The notes beneath the pieces were generated by a model. The model had not been told where the DNA came from, did not search any database, and was given only the letters and a program-made list of their open reading frames with translations. The position numbers and the translations under genes are program-made. DNA of 64,000 nt from Myxococcales bacterium (lineage in GTDB: Bacteria; Myxococcota_A; Polyangia; Polyangiales; Polyangiaceae): positions 124,001-188,000 of the forward strand of contig JADJKB010000005.1 of assembly GCA_016706225.1 (NCBI GenBank), written 5' to 3'. Shown here one piece after another: positions 52,252 to 60,201 of this stretch; the first letter of the stretch is position 1, and every line of letters starts with the position of its first letter.

Positions 52252-53784
52252 TCAGCCCGAGAGCGCGCGGTCGATCAGGCGCCCTTGAATCGCCTCGGCG
52301 ACGTGCACGGCACGCACGCTTGGGCTGGCCTCGAGATCCGCAATGCTGAGCGCAACCCGCCGGATGCGCGCAAAGGCTCGGGCGCTCAGTCCAAGGCGGT
52401 TGACGGCGTCCTCGAGCAGCCGCCGGCTCTCCGGGTCCAGTGGCGCGACGCGATCGAGCTCGGAGTCTTTGAGCGCTGCGTTCAGCGACGAGCTCGCAAC
52501 GCCCCGAGCGGCGCGTCCCTGGGCGATGACGCGGGCGGCGAGCACTCGCGCTCGCACCGAGGCCGAAGACTCCGCCGGCTCACTGCGCGCCAGGGCGGCG
52601 GTGTCCACCGGTGGCACCAGCACGTGCAGATCGATCCGGTCGAGCAGCGGCCCGGAGAGCTTCGACAGATACCGCGCCGCTTGTTTGTCCGAGCAGCGGC
52701 ACTCGCGTCGGCCGTGCCCGCGGTAGCCGCACGGGCACGGGTTGACCGCAGCCACCACCATCGGCCGCGCGGGGAACCAGGCTCGTGCCCGCGCGCGGGC
52801 GATGCACACCACACCGTCCTCGAGGGGCTGGCGCAGGGCCTCCAGGGCGCTGCGGCGGAACTCAGCGAGCTCGTCCAGGAACAGCACGCCGTTGTGGGCG
52901 AGGCTGACCTCACCGGGGCGCGGATGTTCGCCGCCGCCGACGAGCCCGGCGTCACTGACCGAGTGGTGGGGTGCGCGGAACGGTCGTGTGCGCACCACGC
53001 CGAGCTCCGAGTCCACCAGGCCCGCCACGCTGTGAATGGCCGTGGTCTCGATGGCCTCGGCAAAACCGAGCGGAGGCAAGACGGTCGGCAGCAGGCGCGC
53101 GAGCAGGGTCTTGCCGCCGCCGGGCGGCCCCAACATGAGCAGGTTGTGGCCGCCTGCTGCGGCGATCTCGAGGGCGCGTCGCGCCGTGGCCTGGCCGCGC
53201 ACGTGCATCAAGTCGCCACCGCCGGGCGTGGTCGTGACCGGGGTGAGCTCGGTGAGCGGTGCCCGCGTCAGGGATTGCCCACCCGTCAGGTGCTCTCGGA
53301 TTTCTGCGAGGGAGCTGGCAACGAACACGTCCATGCCGCGCACGAGGCCGGCTTCGCGGGCGTTCTTCGCGGGAACGACGGCGCGTTTCATGCCACGCGC
53401 GCGGGCGCCCTCCAGCTGCGGCAAGACTCCCGGCACCGGGCGCAGACCGCCTTCGAGGGAGAGCTCGCCCAGCACCAGCACACCTTCGAGCTCCGGCGCG
53501 GGCAGCTCGTCGAGTGCGCCGAGCAGCGCGAGGGCCATCGCGAGGTCGAGTCCGGTGCCGCGTTTTCTGAGATCAGCGGGCGCGAGGTTCACCGTGATGG
53601 CGTGCTCGTCCAGGAGCACGCCGAGTCGCGCGAGGGCGGCAGCGACCCGGACTCGCGCCTCGCGCACCGCGGCCTCCGCGAGACCGACCAGCTGAAAGAA
53701 CGAAGGTCCGCGCGAAGCCGTGACCTCCACCGCGATCGGGTGCGCCTCCAGTCCGATCAGCACACTGGTGTGCGCGGTCGCCAT
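52252..53784 (-). CDS. comM: YifB/ComM family Mg-chelatase-like AAA ATPase
   Basis: A 510-residue AAA+ protein of the YifB/ComM family. The N-terminal part (VLIGLEAHPIAVEVTASRGPSFFQLVGLAEAAVREARVR, residues 10-50) is the ComM N-terminal domain. The AAA domain has MLGPPGGGKTLLARLLP (Walker A) and LFLDELAEF (Walker B), then a Cys-rich insert NPCPCGYRGHGRRECRC typical of YifB. ComM is a hexameric helicase that extends heteroduplex in natural transformation. It lies upstream of recA and ssb on the same strand. Start ATG at 53782-53784; the 25-codon upstream extension is not conserved in character. Confidence 0.95.
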   Translation of the reverse strand: MATAHTSVLIGLEAHPIAVEVTASRGPSFFQLVGLAEAAVREARVRVAAALARLGVLLDEHAITVNLAPADLRKRGTGLDLAMALALLGALDELPAPELEGVLVLGELSLEGGLRPVPGVLPQLEGARARGMKRAVVPAKNAREAGLVRGMDVFVASSLAEIREHLTGGQSLTRAPLTELTPVTTTPGGGDLMHVRGQATARRALEIAAAGGHNLLMLGPPGGGKTLLARLLPTVLPPLGFAEAIETTAIHSVAGLVDSELGVVRTRPFRAPHHSVSDAGLVGGGEHPRPGEVSLAHNGVLFLDELAEFRRSALEALRQPLEDGVVCIARARARAWFPARPMVVAAVNPCPCGYRGHGRRECRCSDKQAARYLSKLSGPLLDRIDLHVLVPPVDTAALARSEPAESSASVRARVLAARVIAQGRAARGVASSSLNAALKDSELDRVAPLDPESRRLLEDAVNRLGLSARAFARIRRVALSIADLEASPSVRAVHVAEAIQGRLIDRALSG

Positions 53785-53957
53785 GCCGAGCGGGCGATCG
53801 GGAAGTGAGAAGGTCGGGAAGCTGGGGAGTGCCACGTCGATGGCTTGAGCAGCGAACATGCCAACGGAAAAACTCCGAGTTCTGCGCGGGAAACTGCATT
53901 TCAGACAGGCGGCGAACCTGGCGACCGGTGGCGATCGCCGGCGCTCACGGCCATGCG

Positions 53958-54272
53958 ATGGTCAGCGCATGTCACCCGGCTCGAGGCGCCACGAGGTCAA
54001 CGCGATCGTTTGCCTCGTTGCTTCTGTCTGCGTTGATTGTCTCCGCAGCCTGCGGCGGAGGCATCCCGCCCACCGATCCCGTCGGGGCGAACGTGCAACC
54101 TGCACCCCCAAGACGCGGCTCCGACCCACCTTCCACGGCATCAGCAGCAGCGCCCGAGACGCCGCCCCCACCCGCCGCCACTTCAGCAACCCCACCGCCC
54201 GCGCCGAGCGAAGCGCCGGCTTCGGCCGCGTCCGCCACAACGGCCGCCGCCAACATTGGATCACTACGGTAG
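53958..54272 (+). CDS. Short Pro/Ala/Ser-rich putative lipoprotein
   Basis: About 104 residues from the ATG at 53958. The segment RSTRSFASLLLSALIVSAAC is a plausible lipoprotein signal peptide (lipobox S-A-A-C). The mature part is nearly all Pro, Ala, Ser and Thr, a low-complexity tether with no folded domain. It converges on and overlaps the acetyltransferase gene end by nine bases. Low complexity and lack of homology by eye make this uncertain; signal-like character is the main support. Confidence 0.45.
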   Translation: MVSACHPARGATRSTRSFASLLLSALIVSAACGGGIPPTDPVGANVQPAPPRRGSDPPSTASAAAPETPPPPAATSATPPPAPSEAPASAASATTAAANIGSLR

Positions 54273-54842
54273 CGACGCTGGCGGCTCAGCCCGAGAGCGC
54301 CCGAGCCGGTACAAGACGTGGCGGCGAAATCGCTCTGGAAGAGCTGGCCGATCGAAGTCGCCTTCCAAGTCCCGCAGCATGCCAAGCCGCTCCATGAGTC
54401 GGCGCGAACGCAGATTCTCGGGCACCGTGAACGAGACAATTTCGTCGAGGCCGAGCTGGCCGAAGCCGAACGAGAGCGACGCTCGGGCCGCCTCGCAGGC
54501 ATACCCGTGGCCCCACCAGGCGGCGGCGAGACGCCAGCCGATCTCCACGCACGGCGTGAAGTGGGCTTCGAAGTGTGGAACAGCGAGACCTGTGAAGCCG
54601 ATGAACGGGGCGACTCCGGGGAGCTCTAGCGCCCAGAGACCAAACCCGCGTTGGTCCAAGAAGCCACCGATCAGATCGGCGATGTGGTCACTCTCTTCGC
54701 GGCTGAGCGGCGCCGGAAAGTGCTCCATCACACGGGGGTCGCTGTTGAGGGCGAAGAACGGCTCCTTGTCTTCCGGCCGCCAACGGCGCAGCAGCAGGCG
54801 GTCGGTGCGGAGCTCGGGAGCTGAGGCGGGCGGGGGGTTCAT
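54264..54842 (-). CDS. GNAT family acetyltransferase (RimJ/RimL-like)
   Basis: A 192-residue N-acetyltransferase. LRTDRLLLRRWRPEDKEPFFAL, then IGFTGLAVPHFEAHFTPCVEIGWRLAAAWWGHGYACEAARASLSFGFGQLGLDEI, is the acetyl-CoA binding pattern (Q/RxxGxG/A as WWGHGYA) of RimJ/RimL-type enzymes that modify protein N-termini or antibiotics. The target is unknown. Its ATG overlaps the stop of the phosphoesterase gene by four bases, so translation is coupled. Confidence 0.88.
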   Translation of the reverse strand: MNPPPASAPELRTDRLLLRRWRPEDKEPFFALNSDPRVMEHFPAPLSREESDHIADLIGGFLDQRGFGLWALELPGVAPFIGFTGLAVPHFEAHFTPCVEIGWRLAAAWWGHGYACEAARASLSFGFGQLGLDEIVSFTVPENLRSRRLMERLGMLRDLEGDFDRPALPERFRRHVLYRLGRSRAEPPASLP

Positions 54843-55585
54843 GGCGTGGTGGATGACCCGACTCCCGACGTCCAACGCTTGAGCTCCACGCGCCCGTCGA
54901 TGATCTCGACGTAGGTCCCGCCGTGCATCCAGTTGCCCGAGTTGACGTAGAGCTGATTGGGCCCGAGCTCGACTCGCTCCGCGCGGTGAGTGTGGCCGAA
55001 CACGACCGTGTCGAAGCCACGCTGGAGCAGCAGCTCGGCGGCCTGGTGATAGGCGGAGGGTTCGTTATTGTCGCTGCGCTGGGCGCGGCGGTCTTTGAGC
55101 CGCTCGAAGCCCGACCAGAGTTTGTAGATGTCCGGGTAGACGTGCAGGACCGGCCCGGCCGCCCGCGTGAGGGCTTCATACAGGCGCGGGTGGCTGACGA
55201 AGAACGGATCGTACAGGTGGCCGTGCTCCACTCGGATGCGCTGATCGCCGGAGCGCACGTTCAAAAATGGACAGATGCGGATCTCGGCCCAGCTCTCCAG
55301 GTAGTGCTCGAGCACGATGTCGTGGTTGCCCACCACGTAGTAGACCGAGAGCCCGTTGGTGAGCAGCGCCCGGATCCGCCGGATCACGTTGACGCTGTCG
55401 TTGGCGAGGTTCGCGAAGCTCGTCTGGAGGATCTCGAACCCGTCGCCGTTGATGCACACGTGGAATCGCTCGCGCGCGGCGTACTCGAGGAAACCCGACA
55501 GGGACGAGCTGGCCTCCGAGAACGGGTTCCCCAGGTGTAGATCGGAGACCACGAGCGCTCGATCGAGCGTGGCGTTGGTGATCAC
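54839..55585 (-). CDS. Calcineurin-like metallophosphoesterase (LpxH-like)
   Basis: A 248-residue metallophosphoesterase with all five motifs: VVSDLHLG, INGDGFEI, VVGNHDI, VEHGHLYDP and VFGHTHRAE. The pattern and length resemble UDP-2,3-diacylglucosamine hydrolases (LpxH), which act in lipid A synthesis, but the NNEPSAYHQAA insert suggests a paralogue, so substrate is uncertain. It overlaps the cNMP-binding gene stop by four bases (55582-55585) and is followed by the acetyltransferase, also with four-base overlap. Confidence 0.88.
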   Translation of the reverse strand: MITNATLDRALVVSDLHLGNPFSEASSSLSGFLEYAARERFHVCINGDGFEILQTSFANLANDSVNVIRRIRALLTNGLSVYYVVGNHDIVLEHYLESWAEIRICPFLNVRSGDQRIRVEHGHLYDPFFVSHPRLYEALTRAAGPVLHVYPDIYKLWSGFERLKDRRAQRSDNNEPSAYHQAAELLLQRGFDTVVFGHTHRAERVELGPNQLYVNSGNWMHGGTYVEIIDGRVELKRWTSGVGSSTTP

Positions 55586-56037
55586 GGTGGGTCCGGTTCG
55601 TCCGCGTCCGATGACGCATAGAGCATGCTCAGGCCGGCGCCGCCGTTTCCGCTGTCTTCGAGCAGCTTGACCAGGCGTGCGTTCAGCGAACGCACGCGGC
55701 CACTCAGCCGCTGCAGCATCTCGAACGCAAAGGTCGGATCTCTGCGCATGCGCACCAGGAGCGCGCTCGCGCTCACCACCAAGAGTTTTGCCTCGCCCAT
55801 TGCCCGCGCACTCGCGTCCCGAGGTAGTGACTCCAGAAGCGACATCTCGCCGAAGAAATCGCCCCGTTCCAGGGTCGCGAGCTCCACGTCCTTGTCGGCT
55901 ACGCGCTTGGTGATGCGCACTCGTCCCGATTGGATCACGAACATGTCCCGGGACAGATCCCCCTCCTCGACGATCAACTCACCGTCGTGGAACGTCGCTT
56001 CGAGCTCGTCGGCTCTGGACTGCCTGCTATGAGCCAT
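55582..56037 (-). CDS. Cyclic-nucleotide-binding domain protein
   Basis: A 151-residue protein consisting of one cNMP-binding domain: FHDGELIVEEGDLSRDMFVIQSGRVRIT, then LERGDFFGEMSLLESLPRDASARAM, the phosphate-binding cassette (GEM-x-LL and R-x-A-S/T). No DNA-binding or kinase domain follows; the C-terminal helix (FAFEMLQRLSGRVRSLNARL) may bind a partner. It probably senses cAMP or cGMP; the class III cyclase in this window is a possible source. First gene of a three-gene coupled unit. Confidence 0.88.
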   Translation of the reverse strand: MAHSRQSRADELEATFHDGELIVEEGDLSRDMFVIQSGRVRITKRVADKDVELATLERGDFFGEMSLLESLPRDASARAMGEAKLLVVSASALLVRMRRDPTFAFEMLQRLSGRVRSLNARLVKLLEDSGNGGAGLSMLYASSDADEPDPP

Positions 56038-56142
56038 ACGCGCCCGCAGCTTGCTGCAACTTTGCCGCCGTGTCGAACGCCTTCGGCGGTGACCGGGCAG
56101 GTGCGTTGATCGATGCTCGCCGCCCGGGTATGAGCGTGCCCC

Positions 56143-57174
56143 ATGACGACTCACACGGTGGTGCTCATTCCCGGCGACGGCATCGGGCCCGAGGTCAGTA
56201 CGGCCGTGCGCCGGGTGCTCGAGGCCGCCAACGCGCCGGTTCTGTTCGTGGTGCGTCACGCCGGCGAGGCCGCGCTCGAGCGGGGGCTCGACGACGTCCT
56301 CCCGAGCGAGACGGTCGAGGCAATTCGCCAGCACCACGTGGCGCTCAAGGGCCCGTGCACGACACCCGTGGGTCGAGGGTTCTCGTCCGTCAACGTCGCG
56401 CTGCGCAAGAAGCTCAACCTGTATGCCGCAGTCAGGCCTTTTCGCAGTCTGGTGGGTGTCAAGACTCGCTACGACGACGTCGACCTGATCGTGATCCGAG
56501 AAAATACCGAGGGACTCTACAGTGGCATCGAGAACCTGATCACCGACGGGGTGGTGGTGAGCATGAAGGTGGCGACGCGGGGTGCTTGCCACCGCATCGC
56601 CCACTGGGGCTTCCGCTACGCCACCCACCGGCGCAGGAAGAAAGTCACGGTGTTCCACAAGGCGAACATCATGAAGATGTCCGATGGCATGCTGCTCGAC
56701 GAAGCACGCAAGGTGCACGAGCGGGACTACCCGAACATTGCGTACGACGAGGTCATCGTGGACGCCGGCCACATGCGACTGGTGCAGAACCCCAAACAGT
56801 TCGACATCATCCTGTGTGAGAACCTGTACGGCGACATCGTGTCCGATCTGTGTGCGGGCTTGGTCGGCGGGCTCGGTGTCTCACCCGGCGCGAACATCGG
56901 TGAGGACGACGCCGTCTTCGAGGCGGTGCACGGCTCGGCGCCGGACATCGCCGGCCAGGGTGTGGCGAACCCCCTGGCGCTGTTGATGAGCGCGGTCATG
57001 ATGCTGAAACATCTGGGCGAGACGCGTCACGACGAGGCGTGCCAGACGGCAGCGTCGCGCATCAAGGTCGCCTACGATCGCGCCCTCGACGACGGGCAGA
57101 AGACCCGTGACCTGGGCGGCGAGCTCGGCACCGAGGCGTTCACCGACGCGGTCATCACACGCCTGCCGAGCTGA
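56143..57174 (+). CDS. NAD-dependent isocitrate dehydrogenase
   Basis: A 343-residue member of the isocitrate/isopropylmalate dehydrogenase family: VVLIPGDGIGPEV, VALKGPCTTPVGRGFSSVNVALRKKLNLYAAVRP, IVIRENTEGLYSG, HKANIMKMSDGM, LCENLYGDIVSDL, VHGSAPDIAGQGVANPLA. The STTP/RENTEGLY-type pattern with SSVN matches the NAD-type isocitrate dehydrogenases (as in mitochondrial IDH3 and Acetobacter) rather than LeuB. It feeds the TCA cycle. Family membership is certain; 3-isopropylmalate or homoisocitrate as substrate is less likely. Monocistronic. Confidence 0.9.
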   Translation: MTTHTVVLIPGDGIGPEVSTAVRRVLEAANAPVLFVVRHAGEAALERGLDDVLPSETVEAIRQHHVALKGPCTTPVGRGFSSVNVALRKKLNLYAAVRPFRSLVGVKTRYDDVDLIVIRENTEGLYSGIENLITDGVVVSMKVATRGACHRIAHWGFRYATHRRRKKVTVFHKANIMKMSDGMLLDEARKVHERDYPNIAYDEVIVDAGHMRLVQNPKQFDIILCENLYGDIVSDLCAGLVGGLGVSPGANIGEDDAVFEAVHGSAPDIAGQGVANPLALLMSAVMMLKHLGETRHDEACQTAASRIKVAYDRALDDGQKTRDLGGELGTEAFTDAVITRLPS

Positions 57175-57210
57175 AGACGGTGCCTCGCCGGTGAGCTGAG
57201 AGTGACCGAG

Positions 57211-58029
57211 CTACTTCTTGCGAGTTGCCATGTGGCACGACGAGCAGGTCGCGAGCAGGGAAGCGTATAGCTTCGCGCGGTCCTCCGGCTTCTTCTGGTC
57301 GTTGGCCGTCGCGACCAGCGACTTGAGCTCCTGGGCGCTGCTGCGCGCATGCACGCCGCCGCTCTTCAAGATCTCTTCCGGGAACGGGTCGGCTCCGGCC
57401 AGGAGATCAGCGCCGGCTTTCCAGGCGCTGTCCGACGGGACGTAGAGTCCTTCCCAGAGGCGCTCGGTCGCCCAGGCGTGGCGTCGCATGCGGCCCTTCA
57501 GGGTCGCGTCGGCCGCGGGCGCGGCGCTCGCGTCGGCCTTCGGCCCCCCGCCGAGTTTGTGACACCCGCCGCACGCCACACCGACGTCGGCGATGGCGGC
57601 AGCCGTGGCGGGAATGTCGGGGCTCGTGCCGATGCGCTTCGCCGCCGATTTCATCGCCGCGATCAGCGGCGCGGACTTGGCCGGGAGTTTGCCCATGCCC
57701 TCCATTTTGGTGAGCGCGTCCGCTGGCGAAGTTGCCGCCGCCAACCTGCCCGTGATCACCGCGTTGCGGATCAGCTCCGCCTCCTTGAAGTGCGCGCGCA
57801 TGAGCTTCTCGGCGGGGGAGCCCGGCGGCGGTTCGGCCGCCTTCGGTTCGGGTGCCGCCTCGGGCGGAGCCTCTGGCGCGCTGCTGGAGGCCGCCGCAGG
57901 TGGAGCTGCCGTTGCGCTCGCGGTTACCGCGACCGGCGGAGTCTCAGCTGGTGCTTCGGCGGGCGGAGCAGCCGGGCTTGCACAGCCAGAAAGAACGAAC
58001 ACGGCGAGGCCGAAAGTGTGCGTCTTCAT
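57211..58029 (-). CDS. Diheme c-type cytochrome lipoprotein
   Basis: A 272-residue exported protein. The signal LAVFVLSGC has lipobox L-S-G-C, then a Pro/Ala/Glu-rich tether to about residue 70. The folded part has two c-type haem sites: CGGCH near residues 153-157 and CSSCH near 261-265. Segments RNAVITGRLAAATSP and HAWATERLWEGLYVPSDSAW suggest a cytochrome c' or c'-like helical fold. It would carry electrons in the periplasm or outer membrane. No oxidoreductase partner is adjacent. Confidence 0.82.
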   Translation of the reverse strand: MKTHTFGLAVFVLSGCASPAAPPAEAPAETPPVAVTASATAAPPAAASSSAPEAPPEAAPEPKAAEPPPGSPAEKLMRAHFKEAELIRNAVITGRLAAATSPADALTKMEGMGKLPAKSAPLIAAMKSAAKRIGTSPDIPATAAAIADVGVACGGCHKLGGGPKADASAAPAADATLKGRMRRHAWATERLWEGLYVPSDSAWKAGADLLAGADPFPEEILKSGGVHARSSAQELKSLVATANDQKKPEDRAKLYASLLATCSSCHMATRKK

Positions 58030-58183
58030 GCGCCGGTCCTAGCACGCGATCAGGGAAGGGCACACACCTCCAGCTGAGAGAAATCATGCTGGATGCGCGC
58101 ATTTTTGGCGCGATGTCCTGGCGAGTTCGAGCGCAGTGTTCACGCCCTCGTTTCAGATCGGCGAGGGCAGTGCCCTCACGAAC

Positions 58184-59134
58184 TCAGGCGTCGCTGTCGT
58201 CGGCTCCGCCGGCTCGTCTAGAGCCGATCCCCGGCTCGGACAACCAGGCCGAGAAATAAGCGCGGAAGCGCGTCGTGATCGCCGACGGGCGTTCCGCGAA
58301 GACCTGCTGCCCGCGGGCAATCGCAAGCTGCCGCAGTGTTTGCCGGCGGGTCTGGATCAGCTCGAGCACGTGCGCGGTCGCGCCTCTGAGCTCGTCCGGT
58401 GGCGCGCGCTCGAGCAGCGTGAGCCGCAGGTCGTCGAGGTCGTGTTCGGTGCCGAGCTCCTCCGTCAAGGTCTCGAGCGTCTCGCTCAGAGCCGCCATTG
58501 GCCCCGGCCAGATCGAGGACAACAGTCGAACGTGGTACCAGTGGTACTTGGCGTGTTTGCGCCACTCGTGCAGCTGCTCCGTGGTCGGCTCGTGGCCGGC
58601 CTGTCGGAACGCCCGCCGGCCCCGGCCATAGGTCGTGCGGAAACCGGACGACAGCGTGGCCCACCCCGCATGCCGTATTGGCCAGGCGGGCAGGCGTGCA
58701 CGAGCGCCAGCAAGTAGCTCGGCGGCTCGCACGGTTCGATCTTCCTCGCGTAACAGCTCGAGCGCGCGGTCCCGCTCGGCGTTCAGCGCGGCCCGCAGCA
58801 GCGCCCGCGACTCACCCAAGAGCACGCCAGGATATTCGTGGTGCAAGGCTTCGAGCGCGGCGAGGGACGCGGCCGCCCGGCGCGGTCCAGCGAGCAATCG
58901 TCCCGCGTCTCGGAAGCAGGCGTTCTCCTCAGCGAAGGCCTCCCGGCCCATCGCACCCTCGAGCAGGCGCAGGAGCCCGCGCAGCTTCTTCAGGCGCTTG
59001 CGCACGCTGTGCACGCCTCTGTCGATACCGCGCTCGGCCTCGGACAGTTCGCCGAGAGCGCGCTCCAGCTGCTCGTCGGCGATCCGACGCACGGCCGCTG
59101 GGCTGCTTTCGTCACGAAGGAATGAGTAGACCAT
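58184..59134 (-). CDS. CHAD domain-containing protein
   Basis: A 316-residue protein that is one CHAD domain: VHSVRKRLKKLRGLLRLLEGAMG and later LHEWRKHAKYHWYHVRLLSSIWPG, two repeats of the His/Lys/Arg-rich helical signature. CHAD domains bind inorganic polyphosphate through these basic residues and are often found at polyphosphate granules. No CYTH domain is attached. ATG at 59132-59134 is used (MVYSFLRDE); an ATG two codons upstream is equally possible. Confidence 0.9.
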   Translation of the reverse strand: MVYSFLRDESSPAAVRRIADEQLERALGELSEAERGIDRGVHSVRKRLKKLRGLLRLLEGAMGREAFAEENACFRDAGRLLAGPRRAAASLAALEALHHEYPGVLLGESRALLRAALNAERDRALELLREEDRTVRAAELLAGARARLPAWPIRHAGWATLSSGFRTTYGRGRRAFRQAGHEPTTEQLHEWRKHAKYHWYHVRLLSSIWPGPMAALSETLETLTEELGTEHDLDDLRLTLLERAPPDELRGATAHVLELIQTRRQTLRQLAIARGQQVFAERPSAITTRFRAYFSAWLSEPGIGSRRAGGADDSDA

Positions 59135-59214
59135 GGACATCGCCTTGCCGGCGCTCGACTACGGTGGGACAAATACAGGAGGCGCGTCGCCTTGAGAAGC
59201 GCCAGGACCGTCAC

Positions 59215-60164
59215 ATGGTCGTCACAAAAGCGGATCTCGAGCGCCACATTGCCCGCGTACGCGACGAGATCACGGATCCGCGAGTGGGGATCTACGGGCC
59301 CGACAGCGTCTCGTGGCGCATCAACAAGGAGGCCGCGCTCTTTCTGGGTGGTGGGAAGGCCGCGTTGCTACAGCTCGCACACCCGTTCGTTGCGCATGCG
59401 GTCGATCAACACTCCCAGACGAAGACCGACCCACTTGGGCGCTTCCAGCGCACATTCGACAACGTGTTCGCGATGGTGTTCGGCGACTGGGCCTCGGCCG
59501 AGCGTCGTGCCCGTCGCGTGCACGCGATACATAGTCGCATCAAGGGTGAAATCAGCGAAGACGTCGGGGCGTTCCAGCAGGGCTCCCATTACGAGGCCAA
59601 CCAGGAGCAGGCGCTGCTCTGGGTCCACGCCACGCTGCTCGACACCGCGCTCGAGGTGTATCAGCTCGTGAAGGGCCGCTCTCGGCCGGAGAGAAGTCCG
59701 GTTACTACGAGGAGAGCAAGCGCTTTGCGCGCCTGTTTGGCATCCCGGACGGCGTGTTACCCGAGGACCATGCCGCGTTCGAGCGGTACTATCGCGACAT
59801 GCTCGCGTCCGATGTGATCACGGTTGGGGCACCTGCCCGAGAGATCGCGTCGTTCTTGTTCAAGAGCCCCCGACCCGCGTTTGATCCCTTGTTTGCGTGG
59901 TTGCGCACCCTGACAGCGGGGCTGATGCCCCCGCGACTGCGCGCCGACTTCGGCCTGCCGTGGGAGCCGGCTCATCGCATCGTCTATCACGGCTCGATTT
60001 CGACGCTTCGGCGCACCTACGGGTTCATTCCTCGACGCCTGCGATATGTGCCGGCCTATGTGCGTGCCCAGCGCCGCCTGCACGGTGTCGAAGGCCCCGA
60101 TCGCGTCGGCAATTTTCTGGAGCGCCTCGCCACCGCCCCGCTCAATGTGCGGCATCGAGGTTGA
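59215..60164 (+). CDS. DUF2236 (MpaB/Lcp-like oxygenase-type) protein, frameshifted as read
   Basis: A DUF2236-family protein; characterised relatives include the rubber oxygenase Lcp, a haem enzyme. The N-terminal part has LERHIARVRDEITDPRVGIYG, LLQLAHPFVAHAVDQHS and RVHAIHSRIKGEI. After VYQLVKGR near 59679 the frame breaks; the rest (SGYYEESKRFARLFGIP, then LPEDHAAFERYYRDML) continues in another frame to the stop at 60162-60164. Inserting one C at GGCCGC restores a 316-residue protein. Substrate unknown. Confidence 0.82.
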
Positions 60165-60201
60165 ACCCCGTCGGGGTTCGAGCTGACCGGCCTGCTCGCG
60201 G

